NCBI GenBank assembly: GCA_023665555.1
Contig: JAMPDR010000003.1
Location: forward strand, 1-64,000
Direction of reading: 5' to 3'
Length of the DNA stretch: 64,000 bases
Origin: Ruminococcus sp.
Lineage (GTDB): Bacteria; Bacillota; Clostridia; Oscillospirales; Acutalibacteraceae
The position numbers and the translations under genes were made by a program. Shown here one piece after another: positions 27,480 through 37,519 of this stretch (position 1 is its first letter; every line of letters starts with the position of its first letter). The notes below the pieces were generated by a model, which worked only from the letters and a program-made list of their open reading frames with translations, ran no database searches and was not told where the DNA came from.

Positions 27480-30311
27480 ATGGCTGCAAAAAATATATTT
27501 ATAAAAGGTGCAAGAGAACATAATCTCAAAAATGTTGATGTAACGATTCCACGTGATAAACTTATAGTTTTCACGGGTCTTTCAGGTTCAGGCAAATCAT
27601 CTCTTGCTTTTGACACAATTTACGCAGAGGGACAAAGGAGATATGTTGAATCTCTTTCATCATATGCGAGAATGTTCCTCGGTCAGATGGAAAAACCCGA
27701 TGTCGATTATATTGATGGACTTTCCCCGGCAATTTCCATCGATCAGAAAACAACATCAAAAAATCCGCGTTCAACCGTTGGAACCATTACAGAAATTTAT
27801 GACTATCTTCGTTTACTTTACGCAAGAATCGGAATACCTCACTGCACTGTTTGCGGACGAGAGATTAAACCGCAGACGGTAGACCAAATTGTTGAACAAA
27901 TTTGCAAACTACCTGAGAGAACAAAGTTTCAGTTGCTCTCTCCAATTGCGAAGGGTAAAAAAGGCGAGTTTGTGAAAGAACTTGAGCAAATCAGAAAGTC
28001 AGGTTTTGTAAGGGTTCGTATTGATGGAATAACCTATGATCTTTCAGAACAGATCAAGCTTGAAAAGAATAAAAAACATAACATTGAGGTTATTGTTGAC
28101 CGACTTGTTATGAAAGAGGGTATAGAGTCCCGTTTGGCTGATTCCGTTGAAACAGCAACTAAACTTTCCGGCGGATTGCTTATCGTTGATTTTACAGACG
28201 GAAATGAACAGCTATATTCGCTGAACTATGCATGTCCCGAACATGGCATTAGTTTTGATGAACTTACACCGAGAATGTTCTCGTTTAACAATCCTTTCGG
28301 AGCGTGTAAAAAGTGTTCAGGTTTGGGTGTATTCATGGAGATATCGGAAAAATTGGTTGTTCCGAACAAAAACCTTTCAATCAACCAGGGCGCAATAAAC
28401 GCACATGGCTGGGGAAATGTATCAAATGGCTCTATCGCACACATGTATTACACGGCACTGGGAAAGAAATACGGTTTTACACTCGATACTCCGATAAAAG
28501 ATTTTTCCGAGAAAGCCTATAATGCAATTCTTTACGGTACAAATGGCGAAAAAATGAAAATGGAACGTCCCACATCTTTCGGCGGCGGTGTTTATTACAC
28601 TGATTTTGAAGGTATTATTAACAACCTCAAACGCAGATATGATGAATCAACAAGTGAAACTTCGCGTGCAGAAATTGAGCAGCTTATGACAACAGAACCA
28701 TGTCCTGAATGCGGCGGAGCAAGACTTAGCAAAGAAGCTTTGAGCGTAACCGTATGTGGCAAGAATATTGATGAAGTTTCACGTATGTCAATTGAAGAAG
28801 CAAAGAATTTCATTTCTGTTCTTCCGACAAAACTCAGCGAACGTGAAGCTATGATTGGCAATCTGATTATTAAAGAAATTGACAGTCGACTTTCGTTTCT
28901 TGCAAGTGTTGGTCTTACGTATATTACTCTTTCTCGTTCTGCAGGTACACTTTCGGGCGGTGAAAGTCAGAGAATCAGACTGGCAACACAACTTGGTACA
29001 TCGCTTATCGGAGTTCTTTATATTCTTGATGAACCGAGCATCGGACTCCATCAGCGTGATAATGCCAAGCTGATTGATACACTTAAGAACTTGCGAGATA
29101 TCGGAAATACACTTATTGTGGTTGAACATGATGAGGACACAATGTTTGAAGCGGACTATATCATTGATGTAGGTCCCGGAGCCGGTATTAACGGCGGTAA
29201 TATTGTTTGCCAAGGTACAGTTAATGATATTATGAATTGCGAAGAATCCATAACTGGTCAGTATCTCAGTGGAAAAAAGAAAATTCCTGTACCCGAAACG
29301 AGGAGAGCAGGTAACGGGAAATCTCTCAAGATTCACGGTGCATCGCATAATAATCTTAGAAACATCGATGTTGATATTCCCCTCGGCAAGCTTGTTTGTG
29401 TAACAGGTGTTTCCGGTTCGGGAAAGTCATCTCTTGTCAACGAAGTACTATATAAGCATCTTGCTAACGAGCTTAACAGGGCACGTAAAATACCCGGAAA
29501 ATTTGAAAGTATTGATGGACTGGAACACCTTGACAAGGTAATCAACATTGACCAGTCACCGATAGGAAGAACTCCGCGTTCAAATCCGGCAACATATACA
29601 GGAGTATTTTCCGATATACGTGACCTTTTTGCAAACACTGTTGATGCAAAAATGAAAGGCTTCGGAGCAGGGCGGTTCTCATTCAATATCAAGGGAGGAC
29701 GTTGTGAAGCATGCCAAGGTGATGGTATTGTAAAAATTGAAATGCACTTTTTAGCCGATATTTATGTTCCATGTGATGTTTGTAAAGGCAGAAAATATAA
29801 CAATGAAACTTTGGCAGTAAAATACAAAGGAAAGTCAATTTTCGACGTTTTAGAGATGACTGTTGTTGAGGGTATGAACTTTTTCCAAAATATCCCAAAG
29901 ATATATAATAAACTCAAAACGCTATATGATGTTGGACTTGGATATATAAAAATAGGTCAACCGGCAACAACACTTTCCGGCGGTGAAGCTCAGCGTGTAA
30001 AGCTTTCAACGGAACTTTCAAAACGTGCAACAGGAAAAACAATATATATTCTCGATGAACCGACAACAGGCTTGCACACTGCCGATGTGCACAGATTGGT
30101 TAATGTTTTGCACGCACTTGTTGATGCGGGTAACTCAGTGGTTGTTATTGAGCATAATCTTGATGTTATAAAAACAGCCGACCACATTATTGATCTTGGT
30201 CCGGAAGGCGGTTCCGGCGGCGGTTTGATTGTTGCACAGGGTACACCGGAAGAAGTTGCTGAAACCGAACAATCATACACAGGACAATACCTCAGAAAAA
30301 TGTTAAATTAA
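27480..30311 (+). CDS. uvrA: UvrABC system protein A
   Basis: Damage-sensing ABC ATPase dimer of excision repair, 943 residues. Two nucleotide sites ([14 protein letters not shown] and [14 protein letters not shown]), signatures [12 protein letters not shown] and [12 protein letters not shown], and zinc modules [20 protein letters not shown] and [16 protein letters not shown]...CDVCKGRKY are all visible. Full length, with no deviations. Co-transcribed with uvrB. Confidence 0.98.
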   Translation: MAAKNIFIKGAREHNLKNVDVTIPRDKLIVFTGLSGSGKSSLAFDTIYAEGQRRYVESLSSYARMFLGQMEKPDVDYIDGLSPAISIDQKTTSKNPRSTVGTITEIYDYLRLLYARIGIPHCTVCGREIKPQTVDQIVEQICKLPERTKFQLLSPIAKGKKGEFVKELEQIRKSGFVRVRIDGITYDLSEQIKLEKNKKHNIEVIVDRLVMKEGIESRLADSVETATKLSGGLLIVDFTDGNEQLYSLNYACPEHGISFDELTPRMFSFNNPFGACKKCSGLGVFMEISEKLVVPNKNLSINQGAINAHGWGNVSNGSIAHMYYTALGKKYGFTLDTPIKDFSEKAYNAILYGTNGEKMKMERPTSFGGGVYYTDFEGIINNLKRRYDESTSETSRAEIEQLMTTEPCPECGGARLSKEALSVTVCGKNIDEVSRMSIEEAKNFISVLPTKLSEREAMIGNLIIKEIDSRLSFLASVGLTYITLSRSAGTLSGGESQRIRLATQLGTSLIGVLYILDEPSIGLHQRDNAKLIDTLKNLRDIGNTLIVVEHDEDTMFEADYIIDVGPGAGINGGNIVCQGTVNDIMNCEESITGQYLSGKKKIPVPETRRAGNGKSLKIHGASHNNLRNIDVDIPLGKLVCVTGVSGSGKSSLVNEVLYKHLANELNRARKIPGKFESIDGLEHLDKVINIDQSPIGRTPRSNPATYTGVFSDIRDLFANTVDAKMKGFGAGRFSFNIKGGRCEACQGDGIVKIEMHFLADIYVPCDVCKGRKYNNETLAVKYKGKSIFDVLEMTVVEGMNFFQNIPKIYNKLKTLYDVGLGYIKIGQPATTLSGGEAQRVKLSTELSKRATGKTIYILDEPTTGLHTADVHRLVNVLHALVDAGNSVVVIEHNLDVIKTADHIIDLGPEGGSGGGLIVAQGTPEEVAETEQSYTGQYLRKMLN

Positions 30312-30314
30312 ATA

Positions 30315-30348
30315 TAACCTCGCTGAGTTTCATTGCTCAGTGAGGTTA
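30315..30348 (+). terminator. Hairpin after uvrA
   Basis: TAACCTCGCTGAG and CTCAGTGAGGTTA pair with one mismatch around an 8-base loop, starting 4 bases after the uvrA stop. The T-run is weak. A second small hairpin (AAGGCTGT/ACAGCCTT) lies near 30379-30403. Confidence 0.6.
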
Positions 30349-30454
30349 ATCAAAATGTTTTCAATAATTCAAGTTCATAAGGCTGTATTATTGGCACAGC
30401 CTTAGAATGTGAATATTGTCAAAAAATGTCGAAGAAATTTAAAGGTGAAGTATA

Positions 30455-30661
30455 ATGAACATATATAAGCAGGCAGAAGTTGAAGAAATTGATATACTAT
30501 ACACCGCTAAACTTGACAACGGTGTCAGAATTTTTGTGTTTGGTGACTATGCAATTGGTGATAACGGTAGAAAATACTATCATGTCGGACGTGAAGAAGA
30601 TGGAATTCTCATAACAGTCGGTTGGAGTTGCGATATAGATGAAGCGATTATAATTGATTGA
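30455..30661 (+). CDS. Hypothetical 68-residue protein
   Basis: A short soluble protein not recognized. It begins MNIYKQAEVEEIDILYTAKL, is acidic with alternating hydrophobic residues typical of small beta-rich folds, and ends WSCDIDEAIIID. AAAGGTG lies about 7 bases before ATG. Codon use resembles the flanking host genes. It stands alone between uvrA and tRNA-Pro; no function is proposed. Confidence 0.65.
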   Translation: MNIYKQAEVEEIDILYTAKLDNGVRIFVFGDYAIGDNGRKYYHVGREEDGILITVGWSCDIDEAIIID

Positions 30662-30863
30662 ATGTGGCTAATAATAACAACGGAATACACAGAGTATTTA
30701 AAAAAGAATGCTGATTAAAACATCAGCGCGCATGGTTAGTAAAATTTCGCCAAAAGCACAAATGACTGTTTCTCCAGATTTCATACGGATTGTTGGCTTT
30801 TTTCTCATAATTTTTTACCGCTCTTGGTTCCTTTCGTTTTTAGTCAAAACCAAGTGAAAACAA

Positions 30864-30914
30864 AAAAGGTTAAAACCCTTGAAACCATAGTAGTTTCAAG
30901 GGTTTTAACCTTTT
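30864..30914 (-). terminator. Long hairpin terminator of tRNA-Pro
   Basis: Perfect 18-base arms (30868-30885 and 30893-30910), extended to 22 by flanking A4/T4, with a 7-base loop CATAGTA. On the minus strand it directly follows the tRNA CCA end and runs into TTTTTTG, as expected for an intrinsic terminator. Confidence 0.88.
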
Positions 30915-30990
30915 GGTCGGAGTGACGGGACTTGAACCCATGGCCTCTTGGTCCCGAACCAAGCGCGATACCAAACTTCGCCACACCCCG
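30914..30990 (-). tRNA. tRNA-Pro (anticodon CGG)
   Basis: Reading the minus strand, the acceptor CGGGGTG pairs with CACTCCG. The D arm is GCGA..TCGC. The anticodon stem CTTGG/CCAAG has loop TTCGGGA, giving anticodon CGG (proline, codon CCG). The T arm is ATGGG TTCAAGT CCCGT. Discriminator A and an encoded CCA (30914-30916) complete a 77-base tRNA. Confidence 0.95.
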
Positions 30991-31339
30991 AAGTCAACGT
31001 TAGGAATTATACAACATGTTTTCAAAAAAATCAAGCCTTTTTTAACATTTTTTAGATTTTTTTGATTATTAATCTTTCTCTTGGCTCTTTAGATCTCGAT
31101 TGTCAAAGATTATTTACAATTTTTACATATATTCATAAAAGATGGTTAATACAATTATTACACTACTTAGGAAATTAATGAATAATTCAAGGTATACATA
31201 TTGGCTGCTAAATTTATGTCATATAGTCCGAAATACTTGTTAATACATAAAGTACCGCCTGCAATTTAATTATTTCAATATGACAAAAAGTTGCCTTGAC
31301 TATCTGCACACTTTGATTAATCAGAGTTTTCTTAGAAAA

Positions 31340-32251
31340 ATGACGGTGATGATTTTGTATAATCCACGACTTGATACTTTTCTTCGGGTTGCCGATTGCG
31401 GAAGTTTTAATAAGGCGGCCGAAGAGGCATATATTACACCTACAGCTGTTATTAAACAAATTAACTTGCTTGAAAATGAGTTGAATGTCAAACTTTTTGA
31501 AAGAACACATCGAGGTCTTATTCTGACTAAAGCCGGAAAATCTCTTTATAGCGACACAAAATATATCATTCAGTATTGCCGTGATTCTGTCATACGTGCA
31601 AAAAACGCGATGCAAGAGGATAACGCTGTTATTCGCATCGGAACTTCTCCTATGACGCCTGCACAGCTTTTGATGCGGCTTTGGTCGAGAGTCCATGAAC
31701 GTTGTCCTGATATTAAGTTTCAGATTGTTCCGTTCGAAAATACTCCCGAAAACGCTAAAGAAATACTTGGCAATTTAGGTACTCATATTGATGTAATTGG
31801 CGGTATTTTTGATGATACAATGCTTGAACTTCGAGGATGCTCCGGGCTAGAATTATCTCGCGAGCCGTTCTGCGTGGCTGTTTCAATTCATCATCCGCTT
31901 GCCGCAAAGAATAAACTGCAAATTGAGGACTTATATGGCGAAAATCTTCTTCTTATGAAGCGTGACTGGAGTCATTATGTTGATATGTTGCGTGACGAGC
32001 TTTGGAAGAATCATCATAAAATCAATATTATTGACTTTGATTTTTACAGTGTGGATATATTCAATCGATGTGAAAATACAAATGATATGTTGCTTGCGAT
32101 TAGCGGTTGGGCAAGCATACATCCGCTTTTGAAAGTGATTCCTGTTGAATGGGATTTTGATATTCCATACGGTTTATTGCACGCTCCGAATCCGTCTGCA
32201 ACTGTAAAGCGATTTTTACAAGCAGCAAATGATGTTATTATACAATCATAA
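31340..32251 (+). CDS. LysR family transcriptional regulator
   Basis: LysR-type regulator of about 303 residues. The N-terminal winged helix is clear (LDTFLRVADCGSFNKAAEEAYITPTAV..INLLENELNVKLFERTHRGLILTKAG), followed by a periplasmic-binding-like effector domain. Starts at 31280, 31340 and 31349 are in frame; none has a strong ribosome binding site, and the DNA-binding domain argues for the later ones. It lies directly upstream of and parallel to the five-gene redox cluster, which it probably controls. Confidence 0.88.
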   Translation: MTVMILYNPRLDTFLRVADCGSFNKAAEEAYITPTAVIKQINLLENELNVKLFERTHRGLILTKAGKSLYSDTKYIIQYCRDSVIRAKNAMQEDNAVIRIGTSPMTPAQLLMRLWSRVHERCPDIKFQIVPFENTPENAKEILGNLGTHIDVIGGIFDDTMLELRGCSGLELSREPFCVAVSIHHPLAAKNKLQIEDLYGENLLLMKRDWSHYVDMLRDELWKNHHKINIIDFDFYSVDIFNRCENTNDMLLAISGWASIHPLLKVIPVEWDFDIPYGLLHAPNPSATVKRFLQAANDVIIQS

Positions 32252-32257
32252 AATGCA

Positions 32258-32327
32258 AGTTATAACCCAAGGGTATAAGCTGATAAACAAATCGGGACTT
32301 CTGACGGAGCCTCGATTTTGTTATAAT
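32258..32327 (+). promoter_or_regulatory. Candidate operator and promoter of the redox cluster
   Basis: An imperfect palindrome TATAACCCAAGGGTATA (32261-32277) lies upstream of -10 TATAAT (32322-32327). At 17 bases spacing the -35 is TTCTGA, far from consensus, which fits an activator-dependent promoter. The regulator would plausibly be the adjacent LysR protein. A good AAGGAGG site precedes ATG 32412. Confidence 0.45.
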
Positions 32328-32411
32328 ATATAAAAAATTAGTTATCATTTTTTAACAGCATACAATGGTTAATTCATTTGTTACATTGTATCATATTCAA
32401 GGAGGTAATAT

Positions 32412-33566
32412 ATGAACAATTTTATTTACGAAAACAAAACCAAAGTGTACTTCGGCAAAAACGGAGTGAAAGAGTATCTTTCAAGTATTCTGAAAAATTA
32501 CGGCAAAACCGTTATGTTCGCTTACGGCGGTGGCAGTATCAAAAACAATGGTGTATATGACGAAGTTACTTCAATTTTGAACATCGCTGAAAAAAACATT
32601 GTTGAGTTTTCAGATATCATGCCCAATCCGACTTATGCAAAAGTTCAAGAAGGTGCAAAATTAGCACGTGATAACAACGTTGATTTTATTCTGGCGGTCG
32701 GCGGCGGTTCTGTTATTGATTGCTGTAAAATCGTATCGGCTCAGGCAAAGCTTGATATCGATATCTGGGACATGGAAAGCGTAAAAAAGTGCTATCCGTC
32801 AATGTTTATTCCGATGGGTGCAATTGTAACTGTTTCGGGAACAGGCGCTGAAATGAACTCAGGAGCAGTTATCACTAATGAGGATAAGAAAATTAAAGCG
32901 CCTTTATTCGGTGCACAAGCTGATTTCGTTTTTCTCGATCCGTCTTATACAATGTCGGCATCCATTAAACAGGTGATTTCAGGTGCTTTCGATACTTTCA
33001 GTCATGCAATGGAAATTTACTTCGGAAAGCCGGATGAAAACAATCTTTCAGATGATATCGGTGAGGCTGTTATGCGTTGCGTAATACGAAATGTCCGTAT
33101 TTTATTGAAAGATAACAACAATTATGACGCAAGAAGCGAACTGATGTGGGCATCTTCCATGGCGGAAAACGGCATTTTGAAAATCGGTAAAATCACTGAT
33201 TTTCAAGTCCATCAGATTGAGCATCAACTCGGTGCTTATACTGACTGTAATCACGGTGAGGGACTGGCAGTGATTCATCCGGTGCTTTATCGTCATATCT
33301 ACAAAGACGGTTCTGAAAGATTTGCTCGATATGCAAAAAACGTGTGGGGAATTGCTGAAAAGTCAACTATTGACGAAACAGCTTTAGCCGGAATTGATGC
33401 TCTTGATGATTTTATCAAAGAAATCGGTTTGCCTACATCATTTACTCAAATGGGCATTGAAAATGTTGATCTTCGCGCAATTGCAGATTCAACAAACATC
33501 ATGCCGGGTTGCTGTAAACAGCTGACGCACGACGAAATATATGAAATCTTAAAAGAATGTATTTAA
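32412..33566 (+). CDS. Iron-containing alcohol dehydrogenase (butanol dehydrogenase type)
   Basis: Group III NAD(P)H-dependent alcohol dehydrogenase resembling BdhA/YqhD, 384 residues. The nucleotide site is AVGGGSVIDCCK, the substrate domain has PMGAIVTVSGTGAEMNSGAVI, and metal ligands fall in GAFDTFSHAME and QIEHQLGAYTDCNHGEGLAV. Probably reduces aldehydes or other carbonyls in the cytoplasm. First gene of the redox cluster, preceded by AAGGAGG and followed after 16 bases by the FMN reductase gene. Confidence 0.93.
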   Translation: MNNFIYENKTKVYFGKNGVKEYLSSILKNYGKTVMFAYGGGSIKNNGVYDEVTSILNIAEKNIVEFSDIMPNPTYAKVQEGAKLARDNNVDFILAVGGGSVIDCCKIVSAQAKLDIDIWDMESVKKCYPSMFIPMGAIVTVSGTGAEMNSGAVITNEDKKIKAPLFGAQADFVFLDPSYTMSASIKQVISGAFDTFSHAMEIYFGKPDENNLSDDIGEAVMRCVIRNVRILLKDNNNYDARSELMWASSMAENGILKIGKITDFQVHQIEHQLGAYTDCNHGEGLAVIHPVLYRHIYKDGSERFARYAKNVWGIAEKSTIDETALAGIDALDDFIKEIGLPTSFTQMGIENVDLRAIADSTNIMPGCCKQLTHDEIYEILKECI

Positions 33567-33582
33567 TATAAAGGAGTTCAAA

Positions 33583-34122
33583 ATGAGCAAGAAAGTCTTA
33601 ATTTTATCAGGAAGTCCTCGCAATGGCGGTAATTCAGATTTGCTATGCGATGAATTTATGCGCGGAGCTATCGAAAGCGGTAACGAAGTCCAGAAAATCC
33701 GTGTTGCAAGTAAAAAGGTTGCACCTTGCCGTGCGTGCTATTATTGCAGATTGAGTGGCGGTAAATGTGCAATTGAAGATGATATGGGCGAGATTTTGCA
33801 AAAGATGATTGATGCTGATGTTATCGTGCTTGCAAGTCCTGTATATTTTTATTCAATAGATGCACAGCTTAAAGCTGTCATTGATAGAACAGTTGCTCGC
33901 TGGCTTGAAGTTAAGAACAAGGAGTTTTATTACATTGTCACAATGGCAGATGAAGAACTCGAATCTGCTGACACAACTCTTGCCTGTTTCAGAGGCTATG
34001 CTGATTGTGTGCAAGGCGCAAAGGAAATGGGCGTAATCATCGGTTCGGGTGTTTATGAAAAAGGTACGGTAAAAGATACTACCGCTATGACCGAAGCCTA
34101 TGAAATGGGCAGAAATGTCTGA
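33583..34122 (+). CDS. Flavodoxin-fold NAD(P)H-dependent FMN reductase family protein
   Basis: A 179-residue flavodoxin-like oxidoreductase. The phosphate loop LILSGSPRNGGNSDLL is diagnostic; PCRACYYCRLSGGKCAIEDDMGEIL is the conserved cysteine segment of this group, and ASPVYFYSIDAQLKAVIDRT contacts the flavin. Likely reduces quinones, nitro compounds or a protein partner. AAAGGAG precedes ATG. Second gene of the cluster. Confidence 0.88.
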   Translation: MSKKVLILSGSPRNGGNSDLLCDEFMRGAIESGNEVQKIRVASKKVAPCRACYYCRLSGGKCAIEDDMGEILQKMIDADVIVLASPVYFYSIDAQLKAVIDRTVARWLEVKNKEFYYIVTMADEELESADTTLACFRGYADCVQGAKEMGVIIGSGVYEKGTVKDTTAMTEAYEMGRNV

Positions 34123-34170
34123 TAATTTCATCTTACAAAAATTCAAATTATTTTCAAGGGAGTTTTTATT

Positions 34171-34827
34171 ATGAAAAAGTTTACAGCAATTTTACTTAGC
34201 TTCTTATTTGTGTTAAGTTTCGCAGCCTGCGGCAGTAGCACTAACGACGAAACAACCGTATCTGACCAAAACATTGAAGCTGAAGCCGTATCGAATGACA
34301 CAACCGAACAAACTTCAGAAAGTGAAACAAAATCCGATTCAAAAGTATTGGTAGTATATTATTCTGCGACAGGAAGCACAAAAACGGTCGGTGATTATAT
34401 TGCCGATGCCTTAAATGCTGACGTATTTGAACTTAAGCCCGTAAAAGAATACACATCTGCTGACCTGAATTGGACTGATGATAACAGTAGAGTAGTAAGC
34501 GAACATAATGATGCTGACAACAGATATGTTGAACTTACTGAAAAGACTGTGTCTGATTGGAATTCATATGACATTGTTTTTGTTGGTTATCCGATTTGGT
34601 GGGGAATTGCTGCATGGCCCGTGGACGAATTTATCAAGTCTAATGATTTTACAGACAAAACGGTAATTCCTTTCTGCACATCAGCAAGTTCAGGACTTGG
34701 TGAAAGCGGAAAACTTCTTGCTGAAATGGCAGGCACAGGCAATTGGATTGACGGGCAGCGTTTTTCATCAGTCGCAGATGAGGCAACTGTTATTGATTGG
34801 GTAAATAATTTGGAAATAGGTAGATAA
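34171..34827 (+). CDS. Flavodoxin lipoprotein
   Basis: A membrane-anchored flavodoxin, 218 residues. The N-terminus is a lipoprotein signal (KKFTAILLSFLFVLSFAACG, lipobox FAAC with Cys at about residue 20), then an acidic Ser/Thr-rich linker to about residue 60. The flavodoxin domain carries the FMN loop VVYYSATGSTKTVGDYI and GYPIWWGIAAWPVDEF. It should lie on the outer face of the membrane, unlike the other cluster members. It ends one base before the aldo/keto reductase start. Confidence 0.9.
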   Translation: MKKFTAILLSFLFVLSFAACGSSTNDETTVSDQNIEAEAVSNDTTEQTSESETKSDSKVLVVYYSATGSTKTVGDYIADALNADVFELKPVKEYTSADLNWTDDNSRVVSEHNDADNRYVELTEKTVSDWNSYDIVFVGYPIWWGIAAWPVDEFIKSNDFTDKTVIPFCTSASSGLGESGKLLAEMAGTGNWIDGQRFSSVADEATVIDWVNNLEIGR

Positions 34828-34828
34828 A

Positions 34829-35821
34829 ATGAATAAACGTATTTTAGGTAATGGATTGGAAGTGTCCACTGTCAGCCTTGGATGCATGGGTATGACTCAC
34901 GCTTTCGGCGCTCCGTCAGATAAAAATGAAATGACAAAACTTCTCCATCAGGCGGTCGATATGGGTTATATCTATTTTGATACTGCAGAGTGTTATACCG
35001 GAAAAGATAAAAACGGTATTGTTCAATATAATGAAGAACTTGTTGGCAATGCGTTAAAGCCATATCGTGACAAGGTTGTTATAGCTTCAAAATTTGGTGT
35101 TAGGCACAGTGTAACAGGTTTAAAAATGGATTCAAGGTCTGAAACAATAAGAAAATCTGTTGAAGGGTCGTTAAAAAGACTAAATACAGATTATATTGAC
35201 TTATATTATCAGCACAGAATCGACCCGAAAGTTGATCCGGAAGAGGTTGCTTCTGTAATGTCAGATTTAATCAATGAGGGTAAAATTCGATTTTGGGGAA
35301 TCAGCGAGGCAAATGAAGATTACATTAGAAGAGCAGATGCTGTGTGTTCGGTGACAGCAATACAAAACAGATATTCCATGATGTATCGTGACTATGACTG
35401 TTTGTTTCCCGTACTCGAAGAACTTAATATCGGCTATGTTGCTTTTAGTCCGTTGGCAAACGGGATTCTTTCAGATGCTTATTCAAAGAACGATAAATTC
35501 ATGGATTTGCAGGATTACAGAACATTTATGCCGCAGTTCAGACCTAAGGCATATAAGCAAAATGAAGAACTGTTCGCAATGCTCAGAAAGATTGCACTTG
35601 AAAAGAATGTAACTCCTGCTCAGATTTCTTTGGCATGGATGATAAATAAGCATAAAAATTTAGTTCCGATTCCCGGTACAAGAAAGTTTGAACGACTCAA
35701 AGAAAATGCAGGTGCTACTGATATTATTTTAAGTGAAGATGAAGTCAGAAATATTGATAAACAACTTGATTCTATGAAGATGTCCGCAGTATTCGGCGGA
35801 TCACCTATACACAAAAAATAA
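34829..35821 (+). CDS. Aldo/keto reductase
   Basis: NADPH-dependent TIM-barrel reductase, 330 residues. The catalytic tetrad is visible: D and Y in FDTAECY, K in VIASKFGV, and H in YYQHRID. The C-terminal cofactor segment is VPIPGTRKFERLKENAGA. The start follows the flavodoxin stop by one base, with TAGGT close by, suggesting coupling. The substrate is unknown; the cluster suggests carbonyl detoxification or sugar/quinone reduction. Confidence 0.92.
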   Translation: MNKRILGNGLEVSTVSLGCMGMTHAFGAPSDKNEMTKLLHQAVDMGYIYFDTAECYTGKDKNGIVQYNEELVGNALKPYRDKVVIASKFGVRHSVTGLKMDSRSETIRKSVEGSLKRLNTDYIDLYYQHRIDPKVDPEEVASVMSDLINEGKIRFWGISEANEDYIRRADAVCSVTAIQNRYSMMYRDYDCLFPVLEELNIGYVAFSPLANGILSDAYSKNDKFMDLQDYRTFMPQFRPKAYKQNEELFAMLRKIALEKNVTPAQISLAWMINKHKNLVPIPGTRKFERLKENAGATDIILSEDEVRNIDKQLDSMKMSAVFGGSPIHKK

Positions 35822-35839
35822 ATAACGGAGGCTTTTTAT

Positions 35840-36670
35840 ATGAAAAACGTAATGATTTTAACTGGCGCAGGTCAGATCGGTATGGCTATTGCACGTCGTA
35901 TGGGTTATGGAATGAAAATTGTTATCGGCGATAAAAAGATTGAAAATGCTCAAACGATTTCCAAAACTATGAATGAAGCCGGATTTGATACAGTTGCTAT
36001 TGAAATGGATCTCTCTTCACGTGAATCTATTTTAAATTTGATTGCCGAGGCACAGAAATACGGTGAAATTTCCATGCTTGTTAATGCGGCGGGAGTTTCA
36101 CCAAGTCAGGCACCTATTGAAGCAATTTTAAAAGTAGATTTATACGGTACTGCTGTATTGCTCGAAGAAGTAGGAAAGGTTATTAAAGATGGTGGTGTAG
36201 GTGTTACAATTTCAAGCCAGTCAGGTCACAGAATGCCGGCACTTACACCTGAAATAGATGAACAGTTAGCAACCACACCAACAGAGGAATTATTGAATCT
36301 CGCTGTGCTTCAGCCGAAAAATATCAAGGATACGCTTCATGCTTATCAAATGGCAAAACGTTGCAATGAAAAACGTGTGATGGCTGAATCGGTAAAATGG
36401 GGTACTAAAGGTGCAAGAATCAATTCAATTTCTCCCGGTATCATTGTGACACCGTTGGCCATTGATGAATTCAACGGTCCGCGAGGAGATTTTTATAAAA
36501 ATATGTTTGCTAAATGTCCGGCAGGTCGCCCAGGTACGGCAGACGAAGTGGCAAATGTTGCTGAACTTTTGATGAGCGAAAAGGGAGTTTTTATTACAGG
36601 TGCTGACTTTTTGATTGACGGCGGTGCAACGGCAAGCTATTTCTATGGACCGCTGAAGCCGAAGGATTAA
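35840..36670 (+). CDS. Short-chain dehydrogenase/reductase
   Basis: SDR oxidoreductase, 276 residues. The glycine-rich loop is ILTGAGQIGMAIARRMG, followed by NAAG (VNAAGVSPSQ), the catalytic serine region TISSQSGH, the YxxxK motif as YQMAKRCNEKRV and ARINSISPGIIVTPLA. The N-terminal loop GAGQIG is a variant of TGxxxGIG. Last gene of the cluster, 18 bases after the aldo/keto reductase with CGGAGG site. Substrate unknown. Confidence 0.9.
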   Translation: MKNVMILTGAGQIGMAIARRMGYGMKIVIGDKKIENAQTISKTMNEAGFDTVAIEMDLSSRESILNLIAEAQKYGEISMLVNAAGVSPSQAPIEAILKVDLYGTAVLLEEVGKVIKDGGVGVTISSQSGHRMPALTPEIDEQLATTPTEELLNLAVLQPKNIKDTLHAYQMAKRCNEKRVMAESVKWGTKGARINSISPGIIVTPLAIDEFNGPRGDFYKNMFAKCPAGRPGTADEVANVAELLMSEKGVFITGADFLIDGGATASYFYGPLKPKD

Positions 36671-36913
36671 AACAAAAACGTGCTCTTTTTACAAGCAACA
36701 ATTGAAATGATACTTCCTCCTGTGGATAAGCAGAAATAATTAATTGAATATTTATATGACTAGAAGTGGGTTATAATTGCTCACCTCTTTTTTTGTCATT
36801 TTAAAAAAATTTAAAAATGTTATGTGAGTATACAGAATAATATATGAATTTGAATGTGGTAATCTGTATATTAAGGTATTATAGGATTACAGGAGAAAAT
36901 ATAGGAGTATTTA

Positions 36914-37519
36914 ATGGGAGAAAATAAAATTTGTAAAACTGATAATTGCGAAGAATTATCAGCTAAGGAACGTATTGACAATGCGTTCACTGCCTTGATT
37001 GAAAATCGCGAAATATCAAAAATCACTGTTGCCATGATTGCTGAAAAGGCCAAAGTAAGTAAAAGCACATTTTATAGGTATTATTATGATATCTATGATG
37101 TCTATGAGAGTTTGCTGGATGCTTTTGCTAAAAAGTGCTCAGATGCTGCGGATGAGATTATTCATGCATGCTTCAATGAAAGTATTGGTATGAAAAGTGT
37201 ATATTTCTTTAAAAATCGCTTCTTATTCAGCGACCATGATAAAGTCGTATTTGATAGCGCTATGGAACATGGCAACACACGCTTGCTGAAGTTTCTTTAT
37301 CAAAAAGTATATGACTTGTTAGTTGAATCCATTTCTCTTATCATATCCGATGATAAAGATGTAGCCTTTGTGTCATGCTTTTTCACATCGGCAATTTTAA
37401 ATTGCTATATTGATAGTTTTCGAAATGGTGAAGATTTTAATACAGATATGATCACAATAATCTTTGATACAGTGAGAAAAATTTCGGAAGTGGGTGGCTT
37501 ACTTGAACGAAAAAACTGA
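36914..37519 (+). CDS. TetR/AcrR family regulator (first of two)
   Basis: A 201-residue TetR-type regulator: RIDNAFTALIENREISKITVAMIAEKAKVSKSTFYRYYYDIYDVYESL is the HTH with the usual ST(F)YRYY contact. The C-terminal ligand domain is unlike the second copy. AGGAGTATTTA precedes ATG. Its 3' end overlaps the next TetR gene, so both are made from one transcript. They may control the redox cluster or the following secreted-protein gene; which one is not evident. Confidence 0.87.
   Translation: MGENKICKTDNCEELSAKERIDNAFTALIENREISKITVAMIAEKAKVSKSTFYRYYYDIYDVYESLLDAFAKKCSDAADEIIHACFNESIGMKSVYFFKNRFLFSDHDKVVFDSAMEHGNTRLLKFLYQKVYDLLVESISLIISDDKDVAFVSCFFTSAILNCYIDSFRNGEDFNTDMITIIFDTVRKISEVGGLLERKN

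Larger units (their letters stand above)
30662..31339. other. Long intergenic region holding tRNA-Pro only
   Basis: About 680 bases without a convincing protein gene. It contains the minus-strand tRNA-Pro and its terminator. The AT-rich remainder (30,991-31,339) is the likely promoter region for the tRNA on the minus strand and for the LysR gene on the plus strand. No other structured RNA was recognized. Confidence 0.5.

Noticed and set aside
28788-29348. 186-codon minus-strand frame within uvrA
   Set aside because: Shadow of uvrA; Cys/Asn-rich composition and no start signals.
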